Shown here: piece after piece, positions 6,075 through 6,187 of the stretch
Layout of the letters: the number at the start of each line of letters is the position of its first letter
Numbering within the stretch: position 1 is the stretch's first letter
Assembly: GCA_014871545.1 (NCBI GenBank)
Contig: WGSR01000095.1
Coordinates: 1 to 6,187 of the forward strand
Origin: Collinsella sp.
Lineage (GTDB): Bacteria; Actinomycetota; Coriobacteriia; Coriobacteriales; Coriobacteriaceae
DNA: 6,187 nucleotides
Reading direction: 5' to 3'
Translations under genes and position numbers: made by a program
The notes under the pieces: generated by a model
What the model was told of the DNA's origin: nothing
Seen by the model: the letters and a program-made list of their open reading frames with translations, nothing else
Database searches by the model: none

Positions 6075-6104
6075 ATTGTAGCGATACCCTCTACGTTTCC
6101 CCAA
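6075..6104 (-). promoter_or_regulatory. Candidate promoter of ddl-dinG
   Basis: TACAAT at 6080-6075 on the minus strand matches the -10 consensus at five of six positions. TTGGGG at 6104-6099, 18 nt upstream, is a weak -35. The start would lie near 6068, leaving a leader of about 34 nt to the ATG at 6034. No LexA-type palindrome or RecA-NDp motif is visible beside it, so damage control of dinG from this promoter is not supported by sequence. Confidence 0.4.
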
Positions 6105-6119
6105 AATCGAAAGGCTTCC

Positions 6120-6187
6120 ATGAATCCCAGGACTAAATCTCAGGACATTCGCGACTTGAGCCAAAACGATATTCGCGAGCTCGTGGC
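6120..6187 (+). CDS. rlmN: N-terminus of probable 23S rRNA/tRNA adenine-C2 methyltransferase RlmN (partial)
   Basis: An ATG at 6120 opens a frame to the window edge, 22 full codons plus the Ala start of codon 23. AAAGG at 6110-6114 lies 5 nt upstream, a good ribosome binding site. The residues DIRDLSQNDIRELVA resemble the opening of RlmN proteins, where a short leader is followed by a leucine-rich D-L-x-x-x-E/Q-L-x-x helix before the FRAxQ segment. RlmN is a radical-SAM enzyme that methylates C2 of A2503 in 23S rRNA and A37 in some tRNAs. The catalytic CxxxCxxC motif and the FRA motif lie outside the window, so the name rests on a short N-terminus and is tentative. It is divergent from ddl with an 85-nt gap. 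Confidence 0.5.
   Translation, partial: MNPRTKSQDIRDLSQNDIRELV

Noticed and set aside
6076..6097. Plus-strand TTGTAGCGA-N7-TACGTT upstream of the rlmN-like gene as another RecA-NDp element
   Set aside because: Four of nine upstream positions differ and the spacer is 7 nt instead of 8, so it is not distinguishable from chance.

Overview
The window most likely comes from a high-GC actinobacterium of the class Coriobacteriia, with a Collinsella-like gut species as best guess. This rests on GC-rich codon use, a pair of PafB/PafC-type WYL regulators, and an exonuclease-DinG helicase protein and a Ddl ligase that both look chromosomal. It is an inference from composition and protein character; no database search was done. 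Nothing points to a mobile element, phage, CRISPR array or RNA gene. Almost all of the DNA is coding, with two short divergent promoter regions.

Layout from left to right. (1) Positions 1-59 hold the first 19 codons of a leftward gene that runs off the window; its function cannot be fixed. (2) Positions 60-257 are a divergent intergenic region. It carries overlapping candidate promoters, a 10-bp palindrome flanked by two copies of a 9-bp direct repeat, and on the minus strand a sequence resembling the RecA-NDp (PafBC-type) promoter. (3) Positions 258-2184 hold two overlapping rightward genes for HTH-WYL regulators, PafB-like then PafC-like. (4) These converge on a leftward pair. dinG (2181-5075) encodes a DEDDh exonuclease joined to an XPD/DinG-type iron-sulfur helicase, and ddl (5069-6034) encodes D-alanine--D-alanine ligase. 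The convergent genes overlap by 4 bp through shared stop codons. (5) Positions 6035-6119 are a second divergent promoter region. (6) Positions 6120-6187 are the start of a rightward gene, probably rlmN.

How the genes may work together: mycobacterial PafBC is a LexA-independent activator of DNA-damage genes. The pair here sits tail-to-tail with a DNA-repair helicase/nuclease and next to a candidate element of the type PafBC recognises, and no proteasome or Pup gene is visible. A small self-regulating DNA-damage control locus is a reasonable hypothesis, but the motif match is imperfect. ddl and dinG overlap by 7 nt and are probably co-transcribed, which puts a cell-wall precursor enzyme and a genome-maintenance enzyme in one unit. 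Apart from this regulatory idea and the complete exonuclease plus Fe-S helicase architecture, the window is ordinary chromosome.
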